A program made the position numbers and the translations under genes. The notes under the pieces were generated by a model. It was not told where the DNA came from. It saw nothing but the letters and a program-made list of their open reading frames with translations, and did no database searches. 64,000 nt of DNA from Paenibacillus turpanensis (GTDB lineage: Bacteria; Bacillota; Bacilli; Paenibacillales; YIM-B00363), in assembly GCF_011421635.1 (NCBI RefSeq), contig NZ_WTLI01000003.1, positions 62,001 to 126,000 of the forward strand, in the 5' to 3' direction. Shown piece by piece: positions 25,863-34,978 of the stretch (positions are counted from its first letter, which is position 1; each line of letters opens with the position of its first letter).

Positions 25863-26609
25863 TTACGATTCCCTGTAAATTTCTTTTTCGACCTCGTCTG
25901 TCAGCTGCTCCGGAGGACCGTCAAATACGATCCGGCCGCGATTCATCCCAATAATTCGCGTAGCGTACTGCTTGGCGAGCTCAACGTTGTGAAGGTTGAC
26001 GACCGTCAACCGCTTTTCGCGGCGATGCAATGCGGTGAGCAGCTCCATAATGCCGCGCGCAGTGGCGGGATCCAAGCTGGCAACGGGCTCGTCGCCAAGA
26101 ATTAGGAGTGGGCGCTGCATCATCATTTTGGCGATCGCTACCCGCTGCTGCTGACCGCCGCTGAGACGATCCACTCTTCTCCGTTCAAATCCGGCTAATC
26201 CCACCTGCTCCAAGGCGTGCCCAGCGCGCTCCCGTTCGCTTCCGTCGAACCAGCCGACAGCATTTTTCCATGCGGGCCGCGAGCCGATAAGGCCTGTTAA
26301 TACATTGGTCAGCACAGAGCAGCGGGGGACGAGGTGAAATTGCTGGAAAACCATGCCGATCCCGGCCCGATATGGGCGCAGCTGCTTTTCCGTTAGGGCG
26401 GTTAATTCATGCGTTCCCCAAAACACTTTGCCGCGGGTTGGCCGCACCAGCTGATTCATACAGCGGATCAAGGTAGATTTGCCGGCTCCGCTTGGTCCAA
26501 GGATAACGACAAACTGGCCGTCCTGCAGCGTTAACTGCACATCCTGCAGGGCGGGTGGGGCATATCGATCGTCATATTGCACGGTGATATCCTGAAGTAC
26601 AAGATCCAT
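25863..26609 (-). CDS. phnC: phosphonate/phosphite-type ABC transporter ATPase
   Basis: The 248-residue product has Walker A GPSGAGKST, the signature LSGGQQQRVAIAKMM, Walker B LLILGDEPVASLD and a switch His region (VVNLHNVELAKQY) typical of PhnC. It energises the importer formed with PhnE and PhnD encoded just upstream on the same strand. The PhnC/PhnE/PhnD class imports phosphonates, phosphite or hypophosphite. No C-P lyase (phnGHIJ), phosphonatase or phosphite dehydrogenase gene is in the window, so the imported compound is open. Confidence 0.93.
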   Translation of the reverse strand: MDLVLQDITVQYDDRYAPPALQDVQLTLQDGQFVVILGPSGAGKSTLIRCMNQLVRPTRGKVFWGTHELTALTEKQLRPYRAGIGMVFQQFHLVPRCSVLTNVLTGLIGSRPAWKNAVGWFDGSERERAGHALEQVGLAGFERRRVDRLSGGQQQRVAIAKMMMQRPLLILGDEPVASLDPATARGIMELLTALHRREKRLTVVNLHNVELAKQYATRIIGMNRGRIVFDGPPEQLTDEVEKEIYRES

Positions 26610-26653
26610 GAGGGCTACTCCTTCCCGAGGCTATTCCAAATCCATCAAGGCTG

Positions 26654-27412
26654 TTAGATAACGAGCTTTCTCAGCTTGGCGCTGATCCAATCGACGCTCA
26701 CAACGAGCGCCATAATAACGAGCACGTCAACGGCTACCTTTTCATATTCGAAAAGCTTGAAATGCAAAAACAGCTGCTGACCTACGCCGCCAGCCCCAAT
26801 AAAGCCTAATATTAGCGATGCGCGAATGGCAACCTCGAGCCGGTAAAAAAAGTTAGAAAGAATGTGCGGAATCATGGCTGGGAAAACGGCATACATCGCA
26901 ATGAATGGTCGCGAAGCTCCAGTTGAACGAAGAGCCTCCTGTGGACCCGGGTCGGACGCCTCGGCTAGCTCAGAGAGCAGCTTGCCGAGCACACCGATGT
27001 TATGAAGCATAATGGCAAGGATCGCAGGGAAAGGGCCAAGTCCGACAACGGTCACAAAGATAAGTCCGAATACGATTTCCGGTACCGCGCGTAAGAAGGA
27101 TAAGGCCCAGCGTACGATGCCGACAAGCCATGCAGGCGCCAAATTGCGTGCAGCCATAAAGGATAGGGGCAAAGACACGCAGAGCGCTGTAAAAGACCCT
27201 AGGAAGGCAATTTCGAGAGTCACCAAAGTGGTACGCAGCGTTTCAGGAGCACTGCTCCAATCCGGAGGAAGCCAGCTGTCGCGGATAAAGCGAAACATAT
27301 TGGAAATGCGAGTGAGTTTGCTTATATCAAGCTCCGTATCGACAGAGCTAATAATGAAAACCGCCGCAATCAATGCGGCGGTGAGCAGAGTTCTTTTGGT
27401 TAACCACAGCAT
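26654..27412 (-). CDS. phnE: phosphonate/phosphite-type ABC transporter permease
   Basis: The 252-residue product has six membrane helices and the PhnE pattern: LRTTLVTLEIAFLGSFTALCVSLPLSF, then the EAA-like loop ALRSTGASRPFIAMYAVFPAM, and a C-terminal YEKVAVDVLVIMALVVSVDW. Only one permease gene is present, so it probably acts as a homodimer, as in single-PhnE systems. It lies between phnD and phnC with short gaps (44 and 30 bases), forming one operon on the minus strand. Confidence 0.93.
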   Translation of the reverse strand: MLWLTKRTLLTAALIAAVFIISSVDTELDISKLTRISNMFRFIRDSWLPPDWSSAPETLRTTLVTLEIAFLGSFTALCVSLPLSFMAARNLAPAWLVGIVRWALSFLRAVPEIVFGLIFVTVVGLGPFPAILAIMLHNIGVLGKLLSELAEASDPGPQEALRSTGASRPFIAMYAVFPAMIPHILSNFFYRLEVAIRASLILGFIGAGGVGQQLFLHFKLFEYEKVAVDVLVIMALVVSVDWISAKLRKLVI

Positions 27413-27442
27413 AGGACGAACTCCTCCAGACGAATCGTCACT

Positions 27443-28354
27443 TTACTTCAGCTTGCCTTCTTTTTCCGCAGCCAGGCGAATCGGCTCATAGTCGGCGTTG
27501 CTTGCTGCCGCGAAGCCGCTGATGGCAAAGCCTTTTAGAATCGTTTCGTCCGTTATTCCAACGAACGCTTCTTGAAGCTTTTTCACTAATTCTGGGTCCG
27601 TTCCTTTTTTCACTGCCCATGGATATTGGAACAGCTTGTCGGACTGCCATAACACCTTGATCTGGGAGCCGTCCACCTTCTTTTGCTCGACAAGGCCCTC
27701 GTAAATAGCGCTGTCGATTGCGCCAGCATCCACTTGCTTATTTTGCACGGCAAGAGCGGTAACGTCGTGAGATCCGGTAAATTTGAGATTAGCGAAGCTG
27801 TGTTTTTCCGCGGTTTCATAAACCCCGCGATTTTTGAGCTCGATTCCTGGAACCAACGAGCCGGAGGTTGAGTTTGGATCGCCGAATGCAAAGGATAGCT
27901 TGGAAGACTCTTTAAGGAGCTCGTCCAACGAGTTCCATGGGCTGTCCTTGTGGGCGATAATATACGAGTGATAATAAGGCTTGCCTTTGACCAGCTGCGT
28001 AATAATCGCTTCGGCCCCGCTCTTATGGTGAGCGATGACATAAGTCAGAGGTCCGAAGAATGCCATGTCGACGTGTCCGAAATTCATTGCCTCAACAACA
28101 CCGTTATAATCAGGATACTCTTTAACCGAAACCGGCATAGCGAGCTTTTCCTGCAGCAATGTCTGAAGCTTGTCCATCGCTTCTTTCATTTGACCCTGAG
28201 TTTGAGCAGGGATCACAGCGATTTCAAAAGGCTCAGCCTTTGGTTTATCCGAATCGGAGGTTTGCGTTTGCTCCTTCGTACCACATGCGCTTAACGCTAA
28301 CAATACAAGACAGGCGGCAATGGTGACTGACAAATACTTTTTGATTTGATGCAT
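27443..28354 (-). CDS. phnD: phosphate/phosphite/phosphonate-binding lipoprotein
   Basis: The 303-residue product is a lipoprotein (signal with LALSACGTKE lipobox) of the PhnD/PtxB/HtxB binding-protein class. It shows FGHVDMAFFGPLTYVIAHH and KGKPYYHSYIIAHKDSPWNSLDEL, the usual ligand-pocket segments, and SGFAAASNADYEPIR at the C-terminus. It captures the oxyanion outside the membrane for PhnE/PhnC. Ligand choice between phosphonates and phosphite cannot be made from the sequence alone. Its start lies 23 bases from a perfect dyad (28377-28395). Confidence 0.92.
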   Translation of the reverse strand: MHQIKKYLSVTIAACLVLLALSACGTKEQTQTSDSDKPKAEPFEIAVIPAQTQGQMKEAMDKLQTLLQEKLAMPVSVKEYPDYNGVVEAMNFGHVDMAFFGPLTYVIAHHKSGAEAIITQLVKGKPYYHSYIIAHKDSPWNSLDELLKESSKLSFAFGDPNSTSGSLVPGIELKNRGVYETAEKHSFANLKFTGSHDVTALAVQNKQVDAGAIDSAIYEGLVEQKKVDGSQIKVLWQSDKLFQYPWAVKKGTDPELVKKLQEAFVGITDETILKGFAISGFAAASNADYEPIRLAAEKEGKLK

Positions 28355-28376
28355 GGTTCGTCTCCTTATGATGGTA

Positions 28377-28395
28377 TTTCATGAGCATCATGAAA
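28377..28395. promoter_or_regulatory. perfect dyad upstream of phnD, candidate LysR operator
   Basis: TTTCATGA-GCA-TCATGAAA has two perfect 8-base arms and a 3-base gap. It lies between the lysR stop and the phnD start and has no T-run, so an operator fits better than a terminator. Confidence 0.5.
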
Positions 28396-28429
28396 ATAAT
28401 TCATCAATAAATGTAGCAGAGGCAAACGG

Positions 28430-29323
28430 TTATGTAAAGCTGTTTCGCAGACGATCGGCTTCCTTAAAAAACAGCTTGATCGCCGGGTCGTGAGCTCTGT
28501 TGCGTAAGCATACCGCATAAAATTTCCGGTTAGTCGGCAGCTCATATAAAACCGTAACGGAACGAAGCGCTTCGCTCGACAACGATAAGGCCGATACGGC
28601 GGCAAGTCCGAGTCCGGCACGGGCCATAGCTAAGGCGGCCTCACTGCTGCTGACTCTTGCTACAACGTTTGCCTTTGAGAGGGAAAGCTTCTCCGTAGAA
28701 AGAGCCTGCTCAAGCGCAGCAAGGGTACCGGAGCCTTGTTCGCGGATAATAAGCGGACTTTCCACAATTTGTGGCAGCGTTGTGATGTTGCGAAAGCTTT
28801 CATTACCGATTACAAGCAGCTTGTCTTCTATGAGAGGAAGGAATGAAAACCGATCCTCGTTGGGAGCCATCCCCACAATGATCGCGTCGAGCTCTTGCTG
28901 CTCTAGCTGCTCCAGCATCTCTCCTGAGCTCCCGGTTGCCACGGTAAACTCAAGTGCGCTTTGAGCGCTGCGCAGACGCTGCAGAAGCTCGGGAAGAAGC
29001 GACGTCGAAGGGACCGTGGAAGCACCGATGCGGAGCAGACCACCGCTGCCGGCGGCAAGTCTGCCGCATTCCAGCATAAGCTGCTCCCAATCGCGCAGCA
29101 GCTTATGAGCTTTGCTGTATACGATCCGGCCCGCTGGGGTTAATTCGACGGAAGCGGTCGTGCGGTGCAAAAGGGTGACGCCAAGGTCTTCTTCAAGGGA
29201 ACGAATTTGCTTGGACATACCGGACTGAGTTAGGCCCACGGCTTGGGCAGCGTCGGAGAAGCTCCTCAGCTCAACGACCTTCACGAACGCCTCCAATTTT
29301 TTTGCATTCATAATGCGGTTCAC
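28430..29323 (-). CDS. LysR-family transcriptional regulator
   Basis: The 297-residue product has a LysR helix-turn-helix (KLEAFVKVVELRSFSDAAQAVGLTQSGMSKQIRSLEEDLGVTLLHR) and a substrate-binding domain with LRIGASTVPSTSLLPELL, resembling the CysL/CysR branch. ATG 29323 or the internal ATG 29311 may be used. It lies just upstream of phnD on the same strand, with the same polarity rather than the divergent layout common in LysR systems. The likely targets are its own gene and phnD-phnE-phnC. Confidence 0.92.
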   Translation of the reverse strand: MNRIMNAKKLEAFVKVVELRSFSDAAQAVGLTQSGMSKQIRSLEEDLGVTLLHRTTASVELTPAGRIVYSKAHKLLRDWEQLMLECGRLAAGSGGLLRIGASTVPSTSLLPELLQRLRSAQSALEFTVATGSSGEMLEQLEQQELDAIIVGMAPNEDRFSFLPLIEDKLLVIGNESFRNITTLPQIVESPLIIREQGSGTLAALEQALSTEKLSLSKANVVARVSSSEAALAMARAGLGLAAVSALSLSSEALRSVTVLYELPTNRKFYAVCLRNRAHDPAIKLFFKEADRLRNSFT

Positions 29324-29409
29324 CTACATTTTTAGCATATATGTACTACTCTACAGGGTGAGAACCCATTTGGCTACTTATCCGACTAACATAATTAACA
29401 GGAATTGTT

Positions 29410-29438
29410 TTGACATCGAGCATTGTTCGTAATACCAT
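29410..29438 (+). promoter_or_regulatory. SigA promoter of the glutathione peroxidase gene
   Basis: TTGACA (29410-29415), 17-base spacer and TACCAT (29433-29438). Confidence 0.6.
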
Positions 29439-29476
29439 AAAAAAGCAGACAAATTTCGACAACATGAGGTGTTCTT

Positions 29477-30028
29477 ATGAGTATTTACAATTTTAGTGCG
29501 GTTCGAATGAATGGACAGCCCGTTAGCCTCAAGGAATACGAGGGTAAAGTGGTTTTGATTTTTAATGGAGCAAGTCAATGTGGTTTTACATATCAGTATA
29601 AGGATCTACAAGCATTGCATGACGAATACAAAGAGCAAGGCCTTGTTCTTCTCGGTTTTCCATGCAATCAATTTGATAATCAAGAGCCGGGAGAAAATGA
29701 TAAAATTGAAGCCTTTTGTACGATGAACTATGGAGTCACCTTTCCGATGTTTCAAAAGATTCGGGTAAGGGACGAGGAAGCGCATCCGTTATTTGAATAT
29801 CTAGCCTCGAAGCTGCCATTCGAAGGCTTTAATGAAGAGCATTTTGTAGCTAAAATTTTGCTTCAGTTGCTGCATGAAAAACATCCGCATTATTTACATG
29901 GGGATTCTATTAAATGGAACTTTACAAAGTTTTTGATCGATAAAAACGGAAACCCTGTTAAGCGCTTTGAATCCACTTCGGAAGCTAACGAGATGCGTTC
30001 CGATATAGAGCGGTTGCTGCAGTCTTAA
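29477..30028 (+). CDS. gpx: glutathione peroxidase-family peroxidase (BsaA/Gpx)
   Basis: The 183-residue product carries the Gpx signature GASQCGFT (peroxidatic Cys35), LGFPCNQFDNQEPG and WNFTKFLID. Cysteine replaces selenocysteine, as in other Firmicute homologues, which usually use thioredoxin as reductant. It reduces hydrogen peroxide and lipid hydroperoxides. It starts at ATG 29477 after GAGG and has its own terminator. It is unlinked to the phn genes on the other strand. Confidence 0.95.
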   Translation: MSIYNFSAVRMNGQPVSLKEYEGKVVLIFNGASQCGFTYQYKDLQALHDEYKEQGLVLLGFPCNQFDNQEPGENDKIEAFCTMNYGVTFPMFQKIRVRDEEAHPLFEYLASKLPFEGFNEEHFVAKILLQLLHEKHPHYLHGDSIKWNFTKFLIDKNGNPVKRFESTSEANEMRSDIERLLQS

Positions 30029-30036
30029 ACCAAAGA

Positions 30037-30085
30037 TGAAAAAAAGCCTATGCCTTCCAAGCGGAAGTGCATAGGCTTTTTTTCA
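30037..30085. terminator. bidirectional terminator
   Basis: TGAAAAAAAGCCTATGC pairs with GCATAGGCTTTTTTTCA, with TCC/GGA in the loop, between two converging genes. Confidence 0.92.
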
Positions 30086-30098
30086 TGAAAATCAAGGA

Positions 30099-30875
30099 TC
30101 AGCTAACGCTCGTTTCACCCGGTCCGCCTGCGCGATTGACCCAAAAAAGCCGGTGTACGACAATAACTACAATGGAGAGAATAGACGTGATCTGCAGGAA
30201 GGTGATAAAGGCTTTACCAAAGCCTTCAATTTGACCGGCAAGAAAAAAAGCGTCCCATAAAAAATGGGTTATGATCAGCGGAAACAAGCTTTTGTATTTA
30301 ATGAAGAAATAATAAGTTGGGATCGCACCCAATGCGATTGGTAGAACAGCGGCTGCCGCATATTCGAAGCTGTGTATCGCTCCGAATATGAAGGATGCTC
30401 CAAGGACGGCCAGAGAGGCCCTTGAAACCGGCGAGAGCCGGCGGAACGTCCAGTATAAGCCTAAAAAAATGAGCACTTTAAAAAACTCTTCAGAAATTGC
30501 GACAAAAGGAACGATCGTGATCTGCTGGAGAAAAATATCAACGGAATGGTACTCGTACAAGACGCCCTGCGGATCGGAATTACCCGCCAAGCTCATGGCC
30601 AAGAGAACGACGCTGCCAAGCACACCTTTGGTTAACAATAAGTAAAATGCAGCCTTGGCGGTTTGAGACCAGGAACGCTTTACCGGCTTGCAGTAACGAA
30701 TAATGTCTTTCCGCCCTAAAGCAAGTCCGAAGAGAAGAAGCAGACCATAATAATACCATCCATTAATGAAAGCGTTTTCCGAAAAGGGGATGTGTAACAA
30801 AATAATGAGAATTGGAAGCATCAATAAATATTTATATGGTTTTGCTTCACATATGGAAAAGTTGAGCTTCATCAT
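30099..30875 (-). CDS. PrsW-family intramembrane metalloprotease
   Basis: The start is ATG 30875 (or the next codon) behind AGGAGGTACC. About eight membrane helices carry the PrsW hallmarks: SEEFFKVL (the EExxK motif), FGAIHSFEY and ITHFLWDAFF, which supply the glutamates and histidines for zinc. PrsW in Bacillus makes the site-1 cut in an anti-sigma factor; no anti-sigma gene is adjacent here, so the substrate is unknown. The length is 259 residues. It lies downstream of map on the same strand but over 100 bases away. Confidence 0.88.
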   Translation of the reverse strand: MMKLNFSICEAKPYKYLLMLPILIILLHIPFSENAFINGWYYYGLLLLFGLALGRKDIIRYCKPVKRSWSQTAKAAFYLLLTKGVLGSVVLLAMSLAGNSDPQGVLYEYHSVDIFLQQITIVPFVAISEEFFKVLIFLGLYWTFRRLSPVSRASLAVLGASFIFGAIHSFEYAAAAVLPIALGAIPTYYFFIKYKSLFPLIITHFLWDAFFLAGQIEGFGKAFITFLQITSILSIVVIVVHRLFWVNRAGGPGETSVS

Positions 30876-30999
30876 AGGTACCTCCTGCAGCATTTACATT
30901 TGATTCACAATATTCGACAATGCCAATCCACATGACGGCTACTGCGGAATCGTAATCAAATTGTAATATTGCTGCAGGAGAGAACCTGATCAGAGAAGG

Positions 31000-31746
31000 C
31001 TAATGCTGGAGTGTCAAAATCAGCGGCCCTTCATTTGTAATTGCGATCGTATGTTCATACTGAGCGGACAAGCTTCCGTCCAACGTACGCGCGGTCCATC
31101 CGTCGGGATCAAAGTGCACATAGGGCTGCCCTATATTCAGCATCGGTTCGATTGTAATGACCATTCCTTCCTTTAACAAGGGGCCTTTTCCAGGCTGACC
31201 ATAGTGAGGGATTTTCGGCTCCTCATGAATGGTTTTCCCAATCCCGTGGCCCACAAATTCTTTCACGACGGAATAGCCCTTCTGTTCCGCATATCGCTGG
31301 ATGGCGTGCGAAATATCCCCGACCCGATTGCCGGGAACAGCTTGACGGATACCGACATAAAGGGCTTCTTCTGTTGTCTCCAAAAGCGCCGAAGCTTCCT
31401 TGGAAACGGTACCTACTCGATAGGACCAGGCGGAATCCGCTAAAAACCCGTTCAAATTCACAACAAAATCAATGGTTACGATATCGCCATTTTTTAGCGG
31501 GGTTTCGTTTGGGAACCCATGGCAAATCACATCATTTACCGAGGCACAAGTCGCAAAGGGGAAACCTTTATATCCTTTTTGTTCCGGCTTTGCCCCGTGT
31601 CCATAAAGGTGATTTTCTACAAAACGATCAATCTCGATCGTTGAGATTCCGGGCTGAATGATGCTGGACAGCTGCTGATGGCACTGTGCCAGAAGCTTTC
31701 CGGATTCATGCATTCCTTTGATCTGTGCGGTTATTTTGCGGGTCAT
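31000..31746 (-). CDS. map: methionine aminopeptidase, type I
   Basis: The start ATG 31746 is chosen because AAAGG lies nine bases upstream and the longer reading begins directly on that site. The 248-residue product is a MetAP-I with metal ligands in VTIDFVVNLNGFLADSAWSY (two Asp), VGHGIGKTIHEEP (His), TIEPML (Glu) and YEHTIAIT (Glu). It removes the initiator methionine. It is a stand-alone paralogue here, not in the ribosomal-protein operon where the housekeeping map is usually found. Confidence 0.95.
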   Translation of the reverse strand: MTRKITAQIKGMHESGKLLAQCHQQLSSIIQPGISTIEIDRFVENHLYGHGAKPEQKGYKGFPFATCASVNDVICHGFPNETPLKNGDIVTIDFVVNLNGFLADSAWSYRVGTVSKEASALLETTEEALYVGIRQAVPGNRVGDISHAIQRYAEQKGYSVVKEFVGHGIGKTIHEEPKIPHYGQPGKGPLLKEGMVITIEPMLNIGQPYVHFDPDGWTARTLDGSLSAQYEHTIAITNEGPLILTLQH

Positions 31747-31850
31747 GACATTCATCCTTTCGTATTGACAGGTCTTAACATCATAATATCGGGCTTGCCG
31801 AGAAAACATAATGTCGAAACAACAAAACTTTACGACAAAGGAGAATCGCC

Positions 31851-32447
31851 GTGAAAAAAGTGAGTACATTGATGTTGTCCTGCGTGTTTGCACTGGGTCT
31901 TACTGTTTCTTCGGCGCACGCAGCCGGCACTGGAGTTGGCACAACAGGGACGAACGGTACGATGACAGGCACAGCCAACGGTACAGCGGCAGGAACAATG
32001 GGTACAGGCACAACGGGCACAACAGGGATGGGCGGCACGACAACTGGTACAAATGCAACAGGTGCTGGAACAACAACAAACAACATGACGAACAATGCAG
32101 GCTACACAACTCCATTTGGAGGAACTGCAGTAGATACTGACGACATTGGCGGATATGGCCGTGACACAAACTTTGCTACAGGTTACGAAACAAACAATAA
32201 CAACAATGGTTTTGGCATTTTTGGTAATGATGATAACAACAATACGCTGTTTGATGGAAATGATGACGACGATACGTTTGGCACAAATGATGCATATGGA
32301 CCAAATTACGGGACAAACAACTATGCGGCAACTGCCGAAACAGGAGCAAATGATGCTGACTGGAGCTGGTTAGGTATGCTTGGTCTTCTAGGTTTAGCAG
32401 GTCTGTTTGGCCGTAACCGTAACGAATCCCAGAACAACTACAAATAA
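31851..32447 (+). CDS. secreted Thr/Gly/Asn-rich protein with WGxxGxxG-like C-terminal anchor
   Basis: The start is GTG 31851 after AAAGGAG. A signal peptide (KKVSTLMLSCVFALGLTVSSAHA) is followed by about 140 residues of low-complexity Thr/Gly/Asn repeat (TGTTGTNGTMTGTANG type, then NNNNNGFG, DDDDTFG). The C-terminus is WSWLGMLGLLGLAGLFGRNRNE: a Trp-Gly-rich hydrophobic helix followed by basic residues, as in the WGxxGxxG-type sorting tails of Firmicutes and cyanobacteria. It may be held at the membrane or processed by a sortase-like system. An NlpC/P60 gene follows. Function is unknown. Confidence 0.75.
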   Translation: MKKVSTLMLSCVFALGLTVSSAHAAGTGVGTTGTNGTMTGTANGTAAGTMGTGTTGTTGMGGTTTGTNATGAGTTTNNMTNNAGYTTPFGGTAVDTDDIGGYGRDTNFATGYETNNNNNGFGIFGNDDNNNTLFDGNDDDDTFGTNDAYGPNYGTNNYAATAETGANDADWSWLGMLGLLGLAGLFGRNRNESQNNYK

Positions 32448-32505
32448 TGCTTAACCCCGCCTTTCTCGGCGGGTACATAACATTGTACAGAGGTTGGTTT
32501 CAAAA

Positions 32506-33177
32506 GTGATTACAAACATTAGAAAACATGTCGCCATATTTTTGATTATTATCGTTATTTGGTCAGCGAATATGCCGTCGGCAGCAGCGAAGCCTGAAGA
32601 AATGGAAACAAATTCTCCTATCGGGGTACGTAGAACGAATCAGGAGGAACCGACAATGGCAGAGCTGTCTACACTCGGTTATACCGGCGAAAGCAAGTCA
32701 AGCTACGCTTCTCTTAAAGATCGTGTGCAGCAATTTCAACTGGATTACGGCCTTCCGCCAACGGGACTGGCCGATCGCATTACACGTGATTACATTAACC
32801 GGGCACTCCTGAAAAGGCGGATTGTTTTCGATGCCATGCATTATTTGCGGGTGCCCTATGTTTGGGGTGGCCAGAGCCCGAGCGGCTTCGATTGCTCCGG
32901 CTTCGTTTATTATATGCTGAAAAAGCACAATATCCCGGTAAATCGGACCACTTCGCAAATCATGTTTACGTGGGGAGAACCGGTTGAGCGGAGTAAGCTT
33001 CAAGAAGGTGATCTCGTGTTCTTCCGGACGACCAAACAAAAACCGGTGTCTCACGTCGGGATTTACCTCGGTGATCACCGGTTTATCTCGGCCACAGCCT
33101 CCGAAGGCATAGCCATCGATTCACTGAAAAGCTCATATTGGGGGCAGCGGTATGTCGGAGCGCGGAGAGTATACTAA
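32506..33177 (+). CDS. NlpC/P60 endopeptidase with N-terminal PG-binding-like region
   Basis: A signal peptide ([22 protein letters not shown]) is followed by a peptidoglycan-binding-like region ([32 protein letters not shown]). The catalytic NlpC/P60 domain has [21 protein letters not shown] (catalytic Cys), SHVGIYLG (His) and the third polar residue in HRFISA. The domain cuts gamma-D-Glu-mDAP bonds of cell-wall peptides. I favour GTG 32506; an in-frame TTG 32494 is possible. It is close behind the WGxxGxxG-like gene. Its stop overlaps that of the convergent ABC ATPase. Confidence 0.9.
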   Translation: MITNIRKHVAIFLIIIVIWSANMPSAAAKPEEMETNSPIGVRRTNQEEPTMAELSTLGYTGESKSSYASLKDRVQQFQLDYGLPPTGLADRITRDYINRALLKRRIVFDAMHYLRVPYVWGGQSPSGFDCSGFVYYMLKKHNIPVNRTTSQIMFTWGEPVERSKLQEGDLVFFRTTKQKPVSHVGIYLGDHRFISATASEGIAIDSLKSSYWGQRYVGARRVY

Positions 33178-33977
33178 CTTAACGGCCGGAAGCAGCGGCC
33201 GCGGCAGGAAGGCACACACATCGGTGTGTTGGAGAGCGGGTCGTTTACAATGGTGCATTCCAGGTCAAACACTTCACGCAGCAGCTCCGAAGTTATAATG
33301 TCCTCTGGTTTGCCCTGTGCGACTACGGTTTTGTTTTTAACGGCGACAATATGATGCGCGTATCGGCAAGCCAAGTTGATGTCGTGGAGCACCATAACTA
33401 TCGTACGCTGCTGCTGCTCGTTCAGATCGTACAGTAAATCAAGCACATCGATTTGATGGGACAAGTCAAGATATGTCGTTGGCTCGTCAAGAAGAACGAT
33501 CGGGCAATTTTGGGCAAGCGTCATCGCAATCCATGCGCGCTGCCGTTGACCGCCGGATAAGGAATCGACCGGGCGATCCGCAAATTGTGTTAAGCGGGTC
33601 GCCTGAAGTGCGTTTTGGACATGCTGCTCGTCTTCCTTCGTCCATATATGAAACATATTTTGATGTGGATAACGTCCCTGCTTGACAAGTGAATATACCG
33701 TTAAGCCTTCAGGAGCCGTTGGTGTTTGCGGAAGGATGGCCAATTGTTTGGCGATTTGCTTTGTCGGCAGGTCTCGGATATCCTTGCCGTTCAGCAGAAC
33801 GCTCCCGCTTATCGGCTTAAGCAGCCGCGCCATGGAGCGCAGCAGGGTAGATTTCCCCGAGCCGTTGCTTCCAATGAATACAGTGATTTGTCCGGTTGGG
33901 ATGCGTAAATCCAAGTTGTCGATAATCAGCTGCTCACCATATCCGAGTGTAAGCTGTTTGGCTTCTAAGGCTGTCAT
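33174..33977 (-). CDS. siderophore/Fe(III) ABC transporter ATPase (FecE-like)
   Basis: The 267-residue product has Walker [10 protein letters not shown], signature [15 protein letters not shown] and Walker [17 protein letters not shown], all typical of FecE/FhuC-type ATPases. A C-terminal [10 protein letters not shown] adds Cys residues of unknown role. It powers iron-siderophore uptake with the two FecCD permeases and the binding protein at 36243. Its start follows an AGGAGG and lies 14 bases after the upstream permease. It overlaps the NlpC/P60 gene at the stop codons. Confidence 0.94.
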   Translation of the reverse strand: MTALEAKQLTLGYGEQLIIDNLDLRIPTGQITVFIGSNGSGKSTLLRSMARLLKPISGSVLLNGKDIRDLPTKQIAKQLAILPQTPTAPEGLTVYSLVKQGRYPHQNMFHIWTKEDEQHVQNALQATRLTQFADRPVDSLSGGQRQRAWIAMTLAQNCPIVLLDEPTTYLDLSHQIDVLDLLYDLNEQQQRTIVMVLHDINLACRYAHHIVAVKNKTVVAQGKPEDIITSELLREVFDLECTIVNDPLSNTPMCVPSCRGRCFRPLS

Positions 33978-33991
33978 TTCACCGATACCTC

Positions 33992-34978
33992 CTATTGGCG
34001 TCGTAATAGATAAATAAAAAACGGAGCGCCGACAGCGGCAGTAAAGATGCCGACCGGCAAGTCAAGCGGCGAAAAGGCGGACCGGGCAATGAAGTCGCCC
34101 AGCATAACAATGCAGGCGCCAGCCAATGCGGATGCCGGGAGCAGCACGCCGAAGCTTGGCCCAACGAGCTTTCGCGCAATATGCGGGGCAAGCAGGGCTA
34201 CGAAGCCGACTGCACCGGCAACGGCGACTGCGCTTCCGGCAAGGCCGGCGCTGATTGCAAGCAGCGCGGTACGGCTGTTGGATACCGGTGTACCTGCTCC
34301 GGTTGCGACATCGTCTCCTAATTGCAGCAAATTCATGCGCGCGCCGTACAGCAGCGCGAGCAGGAAGAGCAGCAGCGTCCAAGGAAGAATCGTCAGCACC
34401 GTGGTCCAGCTGGAGCCGTAGACGCTGCCAGTGAGCCAGATGAACGCTTTTGCAGTTAATTGGGTGGGGCTGCTAACGATAAATAATGTGGTAAAGGCCG
34501 TAGTAACGGCATTAATGCCTACGCCGACAAGGACGAGCCGCATTGAGCTGATACCTTTTTTGTAAGCTAGGAAATAAATGAGCCCTGTAACCAAAATTGC
34601 ACCTGCGAATGCAGCAGGGGGAAGCCATACGATGCTTGCCTGCTGAAATAAGTTAATAAATATAACGGCCGCTACGGAAGCGCCGCCCGTTACCCCGATA
34701 ATGTCGGGAGAGGCTAGCGGATTGCGGACAATGCCTTGCAGAATGGCTCCGGAAAGCGCAAGTGCTGCGCCGACGAGTGCCGCAGTGGCAATTCTCGGCA
34801 GGCGGAACTTCAAAATAATAAGCGAATCCGCTTTATTGCCGCCGCCAAATAAGACCTTCAACACGTCCATTGGCGGAATCATTTTGGTGCCGATTGCGGC
34901 ACTTAGCACTAATAGAAGAAATGCGGCGATCATCAAGCCTACGATCGCTTTTAAGGCCTTGCGATGCTCGTATCTCAT
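33992..34978 (-). CDS. FecCD-family iron-siderophore permease (second)
   Basis: ATG 34978 is the likely start: it shares an ATGA overlap with the stop of the first permease gene and has GGGAG at the right spacing; an upstream in-frame TTG 34984 lies closer to it. The 328-residue product has the FecCD landmarks [42 protein letters not shown] and [13 protein letters not shown]. It forms the heterodimeric membrane channel with the upstream gene product. Confidence 0.94.
   Translation of the reverse strand: MRYEHRKALKAIVGLMIAAFLLLVLSAAIGTKMIPPMDVLKVLFGGGNKADSLIILKFRLPRIATAALVGAALALSGAILQGIVRNPLASPDIIGVTGGASVAAVIFINLFQQASIVWLPPAAFAGAILVTGLIYFLAYKKGISSMRLVLVGVGINAVTTAFTTLFIVSSPTQLTAKAFIWLTGSVYGSSWTTVLTILPWTLLLFLLALLYGARMNLLQLGDDVATGAGTPVSNSRTALLAISAGLAGSAVAVAGAVGFVALLAPHIARKLVGPSFGVLLPASALAGACIVMLGDFIARSAFSPLDLPVGIFTAAVGAPFFIYLLRRQ

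Noticed and set aside
32451-32475. Terminator after the WGxxGxxG-like gene (CCCGCC-GGCGGG)
   Set aside because: The hairpin has no T-run, so termination is doubtful; it may be a weak attenuator before the NlpC/P60 gene.
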